A stretch of DNA of 46,348 nt from Candidatus Kuenenia stuttgartensis (GTDB lineage: Bacteria > Planctomycetota > Phycisphaerae > Phycisphaerales > SM1A02). Positions 26,656 through 35,446 of the stretch are shown piece by piece. The DNA lies in assembly GCA_945902075.1 (NCBI GenBank), contig CAMDMA010000027.1, forward strand, positions 1-46,348, read 5' to 3'. Positions within the stretch are counted from its first letter, which is position 1. Every line of letters starts with the position of its first letter. Under the pieces are notes generated by a model. It worked only from the letters and a program-made list of their open reading frames with translations. It had not been told where the DNA came from and made no database searches. The translations under genes were made by a program, and so were the position numbers.

Positions 26656-28554
26656 TCAGTAGAGCACGCGGAAACGAATCGTCCCCGCGACTGCGCGCAA
26701 CTCGTCAACCACTGCATCGTCGTAGGTCTTGTTGACATCGGTCACGACATACCCCGTTGCCTCGTCGGTGCGGAGCGACTGCCCGAGAATATTGATCCGT
26801 CGGCGCGCGAGAATGCCGTTGATCTCGGCGAGTACGCCCGGTTGGTTCCGGTGCAGGTGGAGGAAACGGTGCGCGCGCGGAGTCGGTGGCAACGCGATCT
26901 CTGGGAGGTTGACGCAGCCCGCCGTTGCGCCGGTGTTCACGTGGTCGACGAGTCGGTTTGCGACAAAGACTCCAATCCCCTGCTGCGCCTCCGCCGTCGA
27001 GCCACCGATGTGCGCGGTGAGCAGCACATTGGGTATGCCGCGCAACGGCGTATCGAAGGATTCTTTATTCGAGTTCGGCTCCGCGGGAAAGACATCGACC
27101 GCAGCTCCGCCGAGATGCCCCGCTTTGAGACTCGCGGCCAGGGCGTCGAGGTCGACGATATGACCGCGCGAAAGATTGACAAGCACCGCACCCGAGCGCA
27201 TCCGCTTGAGCTCGCGTTCGCCGATGAGATGCGTGTTTTCCCGGCGACCGTCAACGTGCAGACTGACGACGTCGGACTTCGCGAGCAGCTCGGCAAACGA
27301 CTTCGCCTTGCGCGCGTTTCCAAGTGGCATGACCTCGGCGATGTCGTGGTAAAGAACTTGCATCCCCATCGCCTCAGCCAAGACCGAAAGCTGCGAACCG
27401 ATGTGTCCGTAGCCGACGATGCCGAGCGTCTTGCCGCGCACTTCGCGGCAGCCTTGCGCACTTTTCCGCCAGCCTCCCGCGTGGAGAATTCGGTCGCTCT
27501 CGATCGCGCGACGGAACAGCATGACGATTTCACCGATCGCGAGTTCGACAACGCTTCGGGTGTTCGAGTACGGCGCATTGAAGACGGCGACACCGCGCGC
27601 GCCCGCTGCCGCTCGATCCACCTGCTCCGTGCCGATGCAGAAACAACCGATCGACAAGAGCCGATCGGCGGACGCCAGCGCGGCGGCGGTCACGCGGGTC
27701 TTCGATCGAATACCGAGAATGGAGACGCCCTTCAGCGCGCGCGTGAGTTCTGCCTCGGGAAGCGCATCAGAGAGCGCTTCGACTTTGTAGCCCTCATTGC
27801 GCAGATGGTCGGCTGCGTCGGGATGGATGTTTTCAAGAAGAAGCGCCACCATGCGCGACTTCGGATAACTCGGTGCGCCGGGGAGACCGTAGATCCAAAG
27901 AAGTTCATCGACACTCCGCACAACGCGATCTGCGCGCGCGACAACGCTCTCGCGCTCGATGTTCTCGCAATACGCGACGAACTCCTGCGCTGCGCCGTGG
28001 TCGCGGATTTCGCAGTCGGTCGCACCGTCGCCGACCGCGACGACGGTGCCAGTGAGTTTGAGCGCGCGCACGGCGGCGGGTTTCCCTCGTGGCTTCGCAA
28101 GCGGCGAATCTACGTCGTAGCCGATGGCAACGCCGTCCTTCGACCAGCGGAACTCATTGGCTATCACGTGCTCTGCTGCGATGCCAAGCTCTGCGCAGAC
28201 CGGAACGACGTACTCGCGAAAGCCGCTGCTCACGACGCGAATGTTCGCAGCATTTCGCCGAACCGCAGCTTTGCTGCGTCGAAAACTCGGGGCGATCTGC
28301 TTCTTGAGAAGTTTCACAACCTCAGCGACGTGCGCGCGCGTGATCGTGAGCATCGCGAGCCGTCGCCGAAGCGACTCATCAATGCCGATGCGGCCCTCCA
28401 TACCGTCGCGCGTGATGCCCTCGATCACGAGCACCTTGGCTTCGCGGTCGGGGTCATCGACGAGCGCGATCCTCGCGATTTCATCGAGGCCCTCCGCGGC
28501 GACGATGGTGGAGTCGAAGTCGAAGATGAGGGTGGTCTCGGGGGCGGTAGCCAT
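26656..28554 (-). CDS. serA: Fusion: phosphoserine phosphatase (SerB-like) + D-3-phosphoglycerate dehydrogenase (SerA)
   Basis: 632 aa from ATG 28554 (frame open to 28668). Residues 1-225 are a HAD phosphatase of the phosphoserine phosphatase type: FDFDST (Asp12, Asp14), EGLDEIA like the substrate-gripping EGxDE, SSG (109-111), a candidate Lys158, and VGDGATDCE (175-). Residues 235-550 are a 2-hydroxyacid dehydrogenase: GIVGYGHIGS (NAD site, 379-388), LSRGHIVD (Arg463), VFPAEPN (Glu492) and LTAHIGGST (His515). An ACT-like domain closes the chain (about 561-632, HRNQPGVLAEINGILARRRINI in parts). The two activities are the first and last steps of serine synthesis from 3-phosphoglycerate; the transaminase SerC is missing here. 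The dehydrogenase part matches full E. coli-type length, so both halves look functional. Confidence 0.92.
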   Translation of the reverse strand: MATAPETTLIFDFDSTIVAAEGLDEIARIALVDDPDREAKVLVIEGITRDGMEGRIGIDESLRRRLAMLTITRAHVAEVVKLLKKQIAPSFRRSKAAVRRNAANIRVVSSGFREYVVPVCAELGIAAEHVIANEFRWSKDGVAIGYDVDSPLAKPRGKPAAVRALKLTGTVVAVGDGATDCEIRDHGAAQEFVAYCENIERESVVARADRVVRSVDELLWIYGLPGAPSYPKSRMVALLLENIHPDAADHLRNEGYKVEALSDALPEAELTRALKGVSILGIRSKTRVTAAALASADRLLSIGCFCIGTEQVDRAAAGARGVAVFNAPYSNTRSVVELAIGEIVMLFRRAIESDRILHAGGWRKSAQGCREVRGKTLGIVGYGHIGSQLSVLAEAMGMQVLYHDIAEVMPLGNARKAKSFAELLAKSDVVSLHVDGRRENTHLIGERELKRMRSGAVLVNLSRGHIVDLDALAASLKAGHLGGAAVDVFPAEPNSNKESFDTPLRGIPNVLLTAHIGGSTAEAQQGIGVFVANRLVDHVNTGATAGCVNLPEIALPPTPRAHRFLHLHRNQPGVLAEINGILARRRINILGQSLRTDEATGYVVTDVNKTYDDAVVDELRAVAGTIRFRVLY

Positions 28555-28673
28555 CGGACCGAAGGTACCAATCCAAAGTTCAGCAGGGAGCAGGGAATGA
28601 CAAGGCTTCCTCTGGAAGGGCAACCCGCGACACACGAACCTGCGTCGGCTGGAGTCGGTTAACGTCAAGACCG

Positions 28674-29825
28674 ATGGAAACCTCCCCCATTTCTCTGATT
28701 CCCCACGCCGCCACCTGTTGCCGTTGGCTCTCGACTTCGGCCCTCTTCTTTGCCGCCACTCTCACCGAGGTCGGCTGCACGCATCGCCCGCCGGCCGACG
28801 AAAAATACGCCACGACCTCAGGACTGCGCATGAACCAGCTGCAGGTGCTCGCCACGCATAATTCGTACCACGTGGCACCGGATACAACCGCTGCACGTTG
28901 GCCCGATCCGCGTTTTGCGATGGTCAGTTACGAGCACCCGCCGCTTCCAGCGCAACTCGATGCTGGAATCCGCGGATTCGAACTCGACATCTTCGTGGAT
29001 GACGAAGGCGGACGCTTTGCGAATCCGCCCGCGATCTTGGGCGGATCGCACGACCCGCGATTCGAGCCTCCCGGGTTCAAGGTGCTCCACATTCCGAATG
29101 TAGACCAAGACTCAGTCTGTCCCACACTGGCTGGCTGCCTGCGCGATTTGGCTGCATGGAGCGTTACCCATCCAGCGCACTTGCCGGTTTTTGTGCAGTT
29201 GGAGTGCGTCGCGGAGGACCCGTTCGCAAAGCTCCCCGGCGTCGCCCACCCCGCGCGTTGGGAGGCTCGGCACCTCGACGAACTCGAGCAGTTGGTGCAG
29301 GACACCTTTGGCGCACACCAATTGATCACGCCAGATCTGGTGCGCGGTCAAGCACCCACACTGCGCGAAGCGATCGCCGCGCCGGGATGGCCGCTGGTCG
29401 ATGACGTGCGAGGACGATTCATGTTCGTGATCACCGTCGACGGCCATGTGGTTGCCAAACAACTGGCTCGGCGACCTCGCTTACGCAACACCGCGTTGTT
29501 TGTCGATGCGGGCGACGATGCGGACGACGGCGCATTTCGACTGCTCAACAATCCGATCGAAGACGCGCCGCGCATCGCTGCGCTGTCTGCGCGCGGCGTC
29601 ATCGTCCGTACACGCACTGACGAGAACCTCGTGGAACCGCGCAGCGGCAGCACGGCTCGACGCGATCAGGCGCTTGCGAGCGGCGCAGTCGTGATCTCGA
29701 CGGACTTCCCGTCACCATCGCCGAAACTCGGCATCGCGTACTTCGCCCGAATGCCAGACGGCGGTACAGCCCGAGTTCATCCGCTGGCGAACGATCCGCG
29801 CGCGGGTCGACCATTGCAGCCGTGA
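28674..29825 (+). CDS. PI-PLC-like (Ca2+-dependent phosphoinositide-specific phospholipase C1) protein, exported
   Basis: 383 aa from ATG 28674. A hydrophobic leader ends at VGC (Cys35), perhaps a degenerate lipoprotein site. The catalytic-domain features are LQVLATHNSYH (His62), GIRGFELDIFVDD (Glu103, Asp105) and FKVLHIPNVD (His139): the two histidines and acidic metal ligands of the calcium-dependent PLC-C1 family. Later blocks are RGRFMFVITVDGH and VIVRTRTDENLVEPRSGSTARRDQAL in parts, with SGAVVISTDFPSPS typical of the family C-terminus. It would cleave phosphoinositides or related phosphodiesters outside the cytoplasm; the natural substrate is unknown. It is divergent from the serA fusion and convergent with the lectin-esterase gene. 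Confidence 0.85.
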   Translation: METSPISLIPHAATCCRWLSTSALFFAATLTEVGCTHRPPADEKYATTSGLRMNQLQVLATHNSYHVAPDTTAARWPDPRFAMVSYEHPPLPAQLDAGIRGFELDIFVDDEGGRFANPPAILGGSHDPRFEPPGFKVLHIPNVDQDSVCPTLAGCLRDLAAWSVTHPAHLPVFVQLECVAEDPFAKLPGVAHPARWEARHLDELEQLVQDTFGAHQLITPDLVRGQAPTLREAIAAPGWPLVDDVRGRFMFVITVDGHVVAKQLARRPRLRNTALFVDAGDDADDGAFRLLNNPIEDAPRIAALSARGVIVRTRTDENLVEPRSGSTARRDQALASGAVVISTDFPSPSPKLGIAYFARMPDGGTARVHPLANDPRAGRPLQP

Positions 29826-29872
29826 GCGCCACGCGGCGCGTTGTGATGATGATGCACGCTGCAAGACTTGCG

Positions 29873-31591
29873 TCAACGCTTGCCGGAGGGCTTCCCCGCG
29901 GTATTGCCCGCGGGTGGGCGCGTGTGCGTGAGGAACCACGCGTAAATGTCGTGTCCAGCCGACAAGCTGTAGGTCCGCGTCCAGGAATCGTGACCCACAC
30001 CTGGATAGATCGTGAGTCGCGCATCAACCGCGGCAGGCGACGCGCATCCCTGCATGCCCGTGAGCGGAACGATCGAACCTTGAACAGGAATCACACCGTC
30101 GGCATCTCCGTGAAAGGCCCAAATCGGCATCAACCCGAGGAGACATCCCCGCTGATTCCACGCTGCGATTCCGTCACCGCAAATTGGCACGACCGCTGCT
30201 GGCAGCGCGTTTGACCCGACCGTGCGAAGGTACTCCCACGATCCAATCGCGCCGCAACTCAGCCCGGTGAGGTAGATTCGTGCCGGATCAATCTCGTAGT
30301 TCGCAGCGGCCCATTGCAGGAAGGCATCGATATCGGTTGGGACGTGGCACCCGCCGCGGGCGTTTTGTGGCGCAAGGACGATGAATGCATCACCCGCGGT
30401 TGACGCCGACACCGGCCACGCGTTGGTTTTGATGATGGAAGGCACACCATTCGTCGTGAGCCGCGTCAGCTCTGCGGAGGTTCCATTTCCGTTCTCGCCG
30501 ATACCGTGCAGGCACACGAGAAGCGGCCAGTCGTTTCGCGTGGCGTAGTTGTCAGGGAGATACTCCCAGAATCCCTGCTGTGCGGACGTGGTTCCGAGCG
30601 GACGCATCGTCAACCGATCGGAAGACACAGGCGGGATGCAGCCAGCATTTCCCCACGCTCCCAAAACCGTCGCGAGATCACTTCCGCCAATCGTTCCATC
30701 TCCGTCTAGGTCGCTTGGACAGGGTGCACCCGCACATGGACCCCAGGCGCTGAGCACCGTGGAGAGATCTTCAGCGTTCACCAAGCAGTCGCGATTGATG
30801 TCCGCGGGGCTGCGCGGATCGGGGCACTCGACGACTGTCGAGATGACGACTTCACCGATGTACACATCCTGATCGATGCCACCATTGCGGCCTGCAAATC
30901 CGAAGGACCAACCCGTCGGATCGATGTTGGCCATCGCCTGAGCACCCTTATCAATGTAGATGGTCGAAGCCACGCTTCCCGGAAACGCGAGCGTGACGCG
31001 TGTTCCAGTGCTGCGCGACCAAGTCACGGTTGCAGTAGCCATACGAATGCGGTCTACCGCCTGCGTGACAGTCACCCACGTCACTGGCGCGAAGGAATAC
31101 GGCACAAAGGCAAACTGATTTCCGCCCCACTTGCCGTTCACGCCGTTCGCCCCGGCACCCGTGTAGGAAACGAAGCCGACGCTGAGCCCTGCTTGATCGT
31201 TGTTGAAACCCTCGAGGCCCCACTCGCCGCCCCGAAGCCGTGTTCCTGAGGCATTTGAGAGGTCGCCCCACAAAAACGAAAAGCCATCGCCAGCACCGCC
31301 GTTGCTGTTGCGAAAGCTAAAGCGAAACGAAGCCGTGAACTCTTTGACCGTTCCGGCGATCGGCGGGGAGCGCCACGTTCCCCAGCTACTCGGACTGCCA
31401 TCCTGTACGAGTCGTAAGCGCGTGAAACCATTGATGTTTACGGCCTGCGCGAGGCTGTAAAAAGTTCCTGAGGCCGGCGCAACGAAGTACTCGTTGAATC
31501 CCGCGGTACAGGTTGCGCCCCCCTGCGCGCGGGCGGAAACCGCGATGGCACATGCGACAAGGAGAGTAAACAGGTCACGGACGATGCGCAT
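29873..31591 (-). CDS. Secreted L-type lectin - dockerin-like - esterase protein
   Basis: 572 aa from ATG 31591, the start of a signal peptide (RIVRDLFTLLVACAIAVSARA); the frame is open to 31924, but that part has no coding character. Residues about 25-260 resemble an L-type lectin sandwich (FTASFRFSFRNSNGGAGDGF, WGLEGFNNDQAGLSVGFVSY, GGIDQDVYIGEVVIST). A dockerin-like duplicated loop follows (DINRDCLVNAEDLSTVLSAWG, DLDGDGTIGGSDLATVLGAWG, in parts). The C-terminal alpha/beta-hydrolase resembles PHB-depolymerase/feruloyl-esterase types: LLVCLHGIGENG, Ser445 (YLTGLSCGAIGSW), Asp496 or 498 (FHGDADGVIP), His534 (PGVGHDSW). The dockerin-like unit sits inside the chain, whereas the other two in the window are C-terminal. 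It probably binds a glycan and cleaves an ester. Confidence 0.88.
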   Translation of the reverse strand: MRIVRDLFTLLVACAIAVSARAQGGATCTAGFNEYFVAPASGTFYSLAQAVNINGFTRLRLVQDGSPSSWGTWRSPPIAGTVKEFTASFRFSFRNSNGGAGDGFSFLWGDLSNASGTRLRGGEWGLEGFNNDQAGLSVGFVSYTGAGANGVNGKWGGNQFAFVPYSFAPVTWVTVTQAVDRIRMATATVTWSRSTGTRVTLAFPGSVASTIYIDKGAQAMANIDPTGWSFGFAGRNGGIDQDVYIGEVVISTVVECPDPRSPADINRDCLVNAEDLSTVLSAWGPCAGAPCPSDLDGDGTIGGSDLATVLGAWGNAGCIPPVSSDRLTMRPLGTTSAQQGFWEYLPDNYATRNDWPLLVCLHGIGENGNGTSAELTRLTTNGVPSIIKTNAWPVSASTAGDAFIVLAPQNARGGCHVPTDIDAFLQWAAANYEIDPARIYLTGLSCGAIGSWEYLRTVGSNALPAAVVPICGDGIAAWNQRGCLLGLMPIWAFHGDADGVIPVQGSIVPLTGMQGCASPAAVDARLTIYPGVGHDSWTRTYSLSAGHDIYAWFLTHTRPPAGNTAGKPSGKR

Positions 31592-31914
31592 GCCCTGACA
31601 ATACAGACAATTCCGAGCTTCACGAAGAAAACCCCGTGATTTCAAGAAGTGCCTAGTTCGCGCCGCGGGGGCCGCTGCGAGAGAGCACTGGAGCGTCAAC
31701 TCGGGTTCGAGCACGCACCCACGGCGAAGCGAAGCGACGCAACGCTTCACGCGCCAATTTTCGCGCACGGCGGGTCCACAGCTTGCATCGCTGTCGTCAC
31801 GGCACATACTGCGACGGAACTCATCGTTCGTTTTGGGTGGGGTCGCGCGGAGCGTTCCGAACGACAATGCACCCCGTTTTGCGAACGCGCCTCCTCCCGC
31901 GAGCAACCTTTCCC
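31592..31914. promoter_or_regulatory. Intergenic divergent promoter region (no gene seen)
   Basis: A 323-base gap between the divergent lectin-esterase and secreted-paralog genes. Open frames here are extensions of the neighbours with no coding character. A weak plus-strand promoter candidate is TTGCAT (31783-31788), 16 bases, CATACT (31805-31810), about 105 bases before ATG 31915. No tRNA or strong hairpin is visible. Confidence 0.35.
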
Positions 31915-32745
31915 ATGAATCCAATCAAAGCAGCTCTCACGTCCGTAGCGCTCCTCATCGGCAGCACCACCTCGACTGCCATGGCAGGTCTTGAATTCGT
32001 CCGCACAAACGAAACACCGTTCATCTCGTGGACAAAGTACGCCTCGCTCGCGGAAATGGCCGCGGATGTCGCCGGCTCGTTTGCTGGCAACATCTCTCCT
32101 GCGATTCCAGCGAAGGACAGCATGTTCACGGATGGAGTGTTCTTCTACAAGGTCACCGCGAATGGTGAGGGCAAGGCGGGCCAGTTCAACAACCTGATCG
32201 TCCGCTACCAAAGCCTCGCCGACCTGAACAGCAACACCGGCGGTGAAGCGTTCAACATGGTTGGCTATGGCATGTACTACGACGATGAAATCATCGCAGA
32301 CAATCTGACCGGACGGTTCCTCCGCACAACCCGGTACTTCCCGGATAGCCCTGTGACGGTCGGCATGTACGCGTACAACAGCTTTGCGGATCTGGTGAAC
32401 AACAATGCCTTTTACGCAGGTGGATTTACGAATCAGACGGTTGCTTTCGACTGCAAATTCTGGGCCGCCGATGGGAAGTACTACCGAACAAATGTTGCGG
32501 GAAAGACGGGCAATACGACGGTGACCGGGGTCAACGTTTACAACAGTTCTGAAGATCTCTACAACGGCGTGGTTGCAGAGACGATCCCAAGCAAGGTTGG
32601 AGCGCCGGGCTCGATGCGATATCTCGCGGTCGATTCCTCGCTTATTCCGCGGACGCCGTGCCCCGGCGACATTGATGGCGACGGACAGGTTGGTGCATCC
32701 GACCTCGCCCTCCTCTTGTCGGTCTGGGGCGTGTGTCCGAAGTGA
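31915..32745 (+). CDS. Secreted protein with dockerin-like C-terminus (paralog 1)
   Basis: 276 aa from ATG 31915 (frame open to 31783), with signal peptide MNPIKAALTSVALLIGSTTS and likely cleavage after AMA. The body has short motifs shared with the next gene: W(T)KYASLAEMA, FTDGVFFYKVTANG, AGQFNNLIVRYQSLADLNSN, GGEAFNMVGYGMYYDDEIIA, VGMYAYNSFADLVNNNAFYA and RYLAVDSSLI. It ends with GDIDGDGQVGASDLALLLSVWG, a single dockerin-like calcium loop. The family is not one I recognise. A strong terminator lies downstream, so it is probably transcribed alone. Confidence 0.85.
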   Translation: MNPIKAALTSVALLIGSTTSTAMAGLEFVRTNETPFISWTKYASLAEMAADVAGSFAGNISPAIPAKDSMFTDGVFFYKVTANGEGKAGQFNNLIVRYQSLADLNSNTGGEAFNMVGYGMYYDDEIIADNLTGRFLRTTRYFPDSPVTVGMYAYNSFADLVNNNAFYAGGFTNQTVAFDCKFWAADGKYYRTNVAGKTGNTTVTGVNVYNSSEDLYNGVVAETIPSKVGAPGSMRYLAVDSSLIPRTPCPGDIDGDGQVGASDLALLLSVWGVCPK

Positions 32746-32772
32746 TCAGGTGACCGTTGATTTCTAACTCTT

Positions 32773-32809
32773 CGCGCAGGAGGCCTCAATGGCCTCCTGC
32801 GCGCTTTTT
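32773..32809 (+). terminator. Intrinsic terminator of paralog 1
   Basis: A perfect 13-bp stem (32773-32785 with 32791-32803, loop tcaat) is followed by a T-run (ctttttc). It lies about 30 bases after the stop at 32745. Confidence 0.93.
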
Positions 32810-32989
32810 CAGCGAGTCCGGCGCGGAATGTTATGAAAAAATAGATTTTCGCCTTCGGGAATTGCTCTTTTCTGTGGCATCCTTCGCAGTCCGCCAGAGT
32901 GCACCGGCTTAGCCCAGTGGCCCCCTCTCTGGCCTTCCCCGGCGTCGTCCCAACGCTGAATTCAGTCCCTTTGAAAGGTCCCTCTGTCC

Positions 32990-33778
32990 ATGAACCGTTC
33001 CCAACTCGTTTTGACATCGGCAGCACTGGTTGCTGGATGTCTCCTGAGCTCCGCATCTGCCGACCTGGTTTTCCTCGCGGCGACCACCTCAGGATCCACA
33101 ACCAACTGGACCCAATACGCGAGCCTCGCGGATCTGGCAAGCAACACCGGCGGAAGTTCGGCAGGCTCGGCTGGCGCATCGCTCCTTTCGACCGATGGCA
33201 TCTGGACCGACGGGGTGCATGTCTACAAGACCACCGCTGATGCGACGGGTGTCGCGGGCACCTACAACAATCTCTATGTTCGTTACAACTCGCTTGCGGA
33301 TCTGAATGCGGACGCCGGTGGCACGGTGTTCAACATGACGCAGGGCATGTACTACAACGAAGATGTGATCGCTGGCGGAACGAACGGCTGGGTCTTCCGC
33401 ACCGCGTCGTTCGGCGGCGCCTCCAATATCGGCATGTATGCCTTCGGCGACCTCGCCAACCTGTTGGCCAACTCAAGCTTCTACGCTGCTGGTTTCACCG
33501 CTGGCCCGGTCGACGGTGCGAATCAGTTCTGGGCGTACAACGGCACGTACTACGGCTCGAATGTCGTCGGCGGCGCAGTAACTGGCTTCACCACCTGGCC
33601 AAGCGGTCCGGATCTCTACAACGGCACCAACTCCGTGACAATCGGCAGCACCGGCTTTGATGCCAGCGCTCGCTTCCTCGCGATTGACTCGTCACTCATT
33701 GGTACCGTCCCGGCACCGAGCGCGATCGCGCTCTTGGGTCTTGCTGGCGTAGGTATCTCCCGCCGCCGCCGCGCCTAA
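32990..33778 (+). CDS. Secreted PEP-CTERM protein (paralog 2)
   Basis: 262 aa from ATG 32990 with signal peptide MNRSQLVLTSAALVAGCLLS. The body is homologous to the preceding protein (NWTQYASLADLASNTGG, WTDGVHVYKTTADATG, YVRYNSLADLNADAGGTVFN, GMYYNEDVIAGG, NIGMYAFGDLANLLANSSFY, ARFLAIDSSLIG). It ends in VPAPSAIALLGLAGVGISRRRRA, a PEP-CTERM-like tail: Pro-rich start, hydrophobic helix and a terminal arginine cluster. This predicts processing by an exosortase and surface or matrix delivery. No exosortase is in the window. It has lost the dockerin-like loop or gained the tail relative to paralog 1. Confidence 0.9.
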   Translation: MNRSQLVLTSAALVAGCLLSSASADLVFLAATTSGSTTNWTQYASLADLASNTGGSSAGSAGASLLSTDGIWTDGVHVYKTTADATGVAGTYNNLYVRYNSLADLNADAGGTVFNMTQGMYYNEDVIAGGTNGWVFRTASFGGASNIGMYAFGDLANLLANSSFYAAGFTAGPVDGANQFWAYNGTYYGSNVVGGAVTGFTTWPSGPDLYNGTNSVTIGSTGFDASARFLAIDSSLIGTVPAPSAIALLGLAGVGISRRRRA

Positions 33779-33833
33779 GTAAGTTTGTGGGTTGCGAAAC
33801 TTCTGCAACGCGCGCCAATCTCCTTCACATCGA

Positions 33834-33871
33834 CGAACGCCCCGACATCACGCCGGGGCGTTCGCATTTTT
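33834..33871 (+). terminator. Intrinsic terminator of paralog 2
   Basis: An 11-bp perfect stem (33834-33844 with 33854-33864), a 9-base loop, then catttttg. It lies 56 bases after the stop at 33778. Confidence 0.9.
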
Positions 33872-33919
33872 GAATCTCACATCGCATGCGCGTCATGTGC
33901 GCCCTGTCGACGACGCGGT

Positions 33920-35443
33920 TCACGCCATGATGCCGCGCACCAACTCACCCTTCACATCGGTCAGACGGTAATCGCGGCCCTGCGCACGATAGACGAGCTT
34001 CTTGTGATCGAGGCCGAGGAGATGCAACATCGTCGCGTGAAGGTCGTGAACCTCCACCGGGTTCTCGACAACGTTGTAACCGTACTCGTCTGTCTTGCCC
34101 CAGCTGATGCCCGGCTTGATGCCGCCGCCAGCAGCCCAAACACTGAAGCAGCGTGGGTGGTGATCGCGACCGTAATTGTCGCGCGACAGTTGGCCCTGCG
34201 AGTACACCGTGCGGCCGAACTCGCCAGCCCAAAGTACGAGCGTCTCGTCGAGCAGGCCGCGGCGCTTGAGATCGGTGATGAGTGCAGCCTGCGCTTGATC
34301 AACGGCCTTCGTCTGCGCACCGAGTTCGCCGGGGAGATTCCCGTGTTGGTCCCATCCGCGCATATAAAGTTGGATGAATCGCACATCGCGTTCGGCCAAC
34401 CGCCGTGCGAGGAGGCAGTTCGCCGCGAAGGATCCCGGCTTGTGCACATCGGGGCCGTACATCTCAAGCGTGGCTGCGTCTTCGGTGGAAAAGTCCGTGA
34501 GTTCAGGCACCGACATCTGCATGCGGTAGGCCATCTCGTGCTGCGCGATGCGTGCGCGCACCTCAGGGTCGAGGCTCTCCTCGAACTCCTCCGCGTTGAG
34601 TTGACCGACGAGATCAAGCATGCGCCGACGATCTTCGCGAGTTACGCCGTCCGGGTCGCGCAGGTAGAGCACCGGATCGCGGCCGGAGCGCAGGCGACAA
34701 CCTTGATGCTCGCTTGGAAGGAATCCACTCCCCCAGAAGCGCGCGCTGAGCGCCTGCATGTTTCCGATGCCCTGCGTGATCATCACGACAAAGCTCGGCA
34801 GGTTTGCGTTCATGCTTCCGAGGCCGTAGCTCATCCATGAGCCGAAACTCGGACGGCCGGGCTGCTCGGTACCGGTTTGGAAGAAGGTGATGCCGGGTTC
34901 GTGGTTAATCGCCTGCGTATGCATCGAACGAATCAGGCACATCTCCTTCGCCACGCCGCCGGTATGAGGCAGCAGCTCGGAGAGATAGACCCCATCTTCG
35001 TTGTTCTCGTAGCGGTCAAAGCGAAACTTAGTCGGTGCAACCGGGAAGCGCGACTGTCCGCTTGTCATCGTCGTGATGCGTTGGCCATTCCGGATGGAGT
35101 CGGGGAGATCCTCGTTGAATCGCTTCACAAGTTCTGGTTTGTGGTCGTAGAGGTCAAGCTGGCTCGGCGCGCCCTCCATGTGGAGGTAAATCACGCGCTT
35201 CGCCTTTGGGCTGAAGTGCGGTCCGGGTACGAACGCTGGTGCACCCGCCGGCGTCCCATCAGCACCGAGAATGGGCGTGGCAGCGGCACCACGCTGACCA
35301 AGGAGCGACGCGAGCGCCACTCCGCCAATACCGGCACCGAGCGTCGAGGCGACGGAGCCAAAGAAACGCCGACGTGTCAAGTTGAGGAGGTACTCCTCAA
35401 GTCCGTCGGCGGGTCGATCGGTGATGGGATTTGGCGTCGACAT
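33920..35443 (-). CDS. DUF1501 family exported protein (second copy)
   Basis: 507 aa from ATG 35443. A Tat-type leader is clear: LTRRRFFGSVASTLGAGIGG followed by a hydrophobic run to about residue 53. Core blocks match the family: KRVIYLHMEGAPSQLDLYDHKP, ELLPHTGGVAKEMCLIRSMH, PSFGSWMSYGLGS, LLARRLAERDVRFIQLYMRG, LVLWAGEFGRT, HHPRCFSVWAAGGGIKPG and EVHDLHATMLHLLGLDH. The start is 3 bases from the stop of the large DUF1549/DUF1553 gene, so they form one operon. It is homologous to the protein at 2719-4116, at clearly diverged sequence. Function is as unproven as for the family. Confidence 0.92.
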   Translation of the reverse strand: MSTPNPITDRPADGLEEYLLNLTRRRFFGSVASTLGAGIGGVALASLLGQRGAAATPILGADGTPAGAPAFVPGPHFSPKAKRVIYLHMEGAPSQLDLYDHKPELVKRFNEDLPDSIRNGQRITTMTSGQSRFPVAPTKFRFDRYENNEDGVYLSELLPHTGGVAKEMCLIRSMHTQAINHEPGITFFQTGTEQPGRPSFGSWMSYGLGSMNANLPSFVVMITQGIGNMQALSARFWGSGFLPSEHQGCRLRSGRDPVLYLRDPDGVTREDRRRMLDLVGQLNAEEFEESLDPEVRARIAQHEMAYRMQMSVPELTDFSTEDAATLEMYGPDVHKPGSFAANCLLARRLAERDVRFIQLYMRGWDQHGNLPGELGAQTKAVDQAQAALITDLKRRGLLDETLVLWAGEFGRTVYSQGQLSRDNYGRDHHPRCFSVWAAGGGIKPGISWGKTDEYGYNVVENPVEVHDLHATMLHLLGLDHKKLVYRAQGRDYRLTDVKGELVRGIMA

Positions 35444-35446
35444 GGT

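Noticed and set aside
26842-28662. Long plus-strand open frame (606 codons) opposite the serine-synthesis fusion
   Set aside because: It is antisense to a gene with complete catalytic motifs, has Arg/Asp-rich shadow composition and no recognisable domain; long antisense frames are expected at this GC content.
31591-31914. Possible tRNA around ctcgggttcgagc
   Set aside because: The T-loop-like string has no matching 5-bp stem and no acceptor or anticodon arm could be built.
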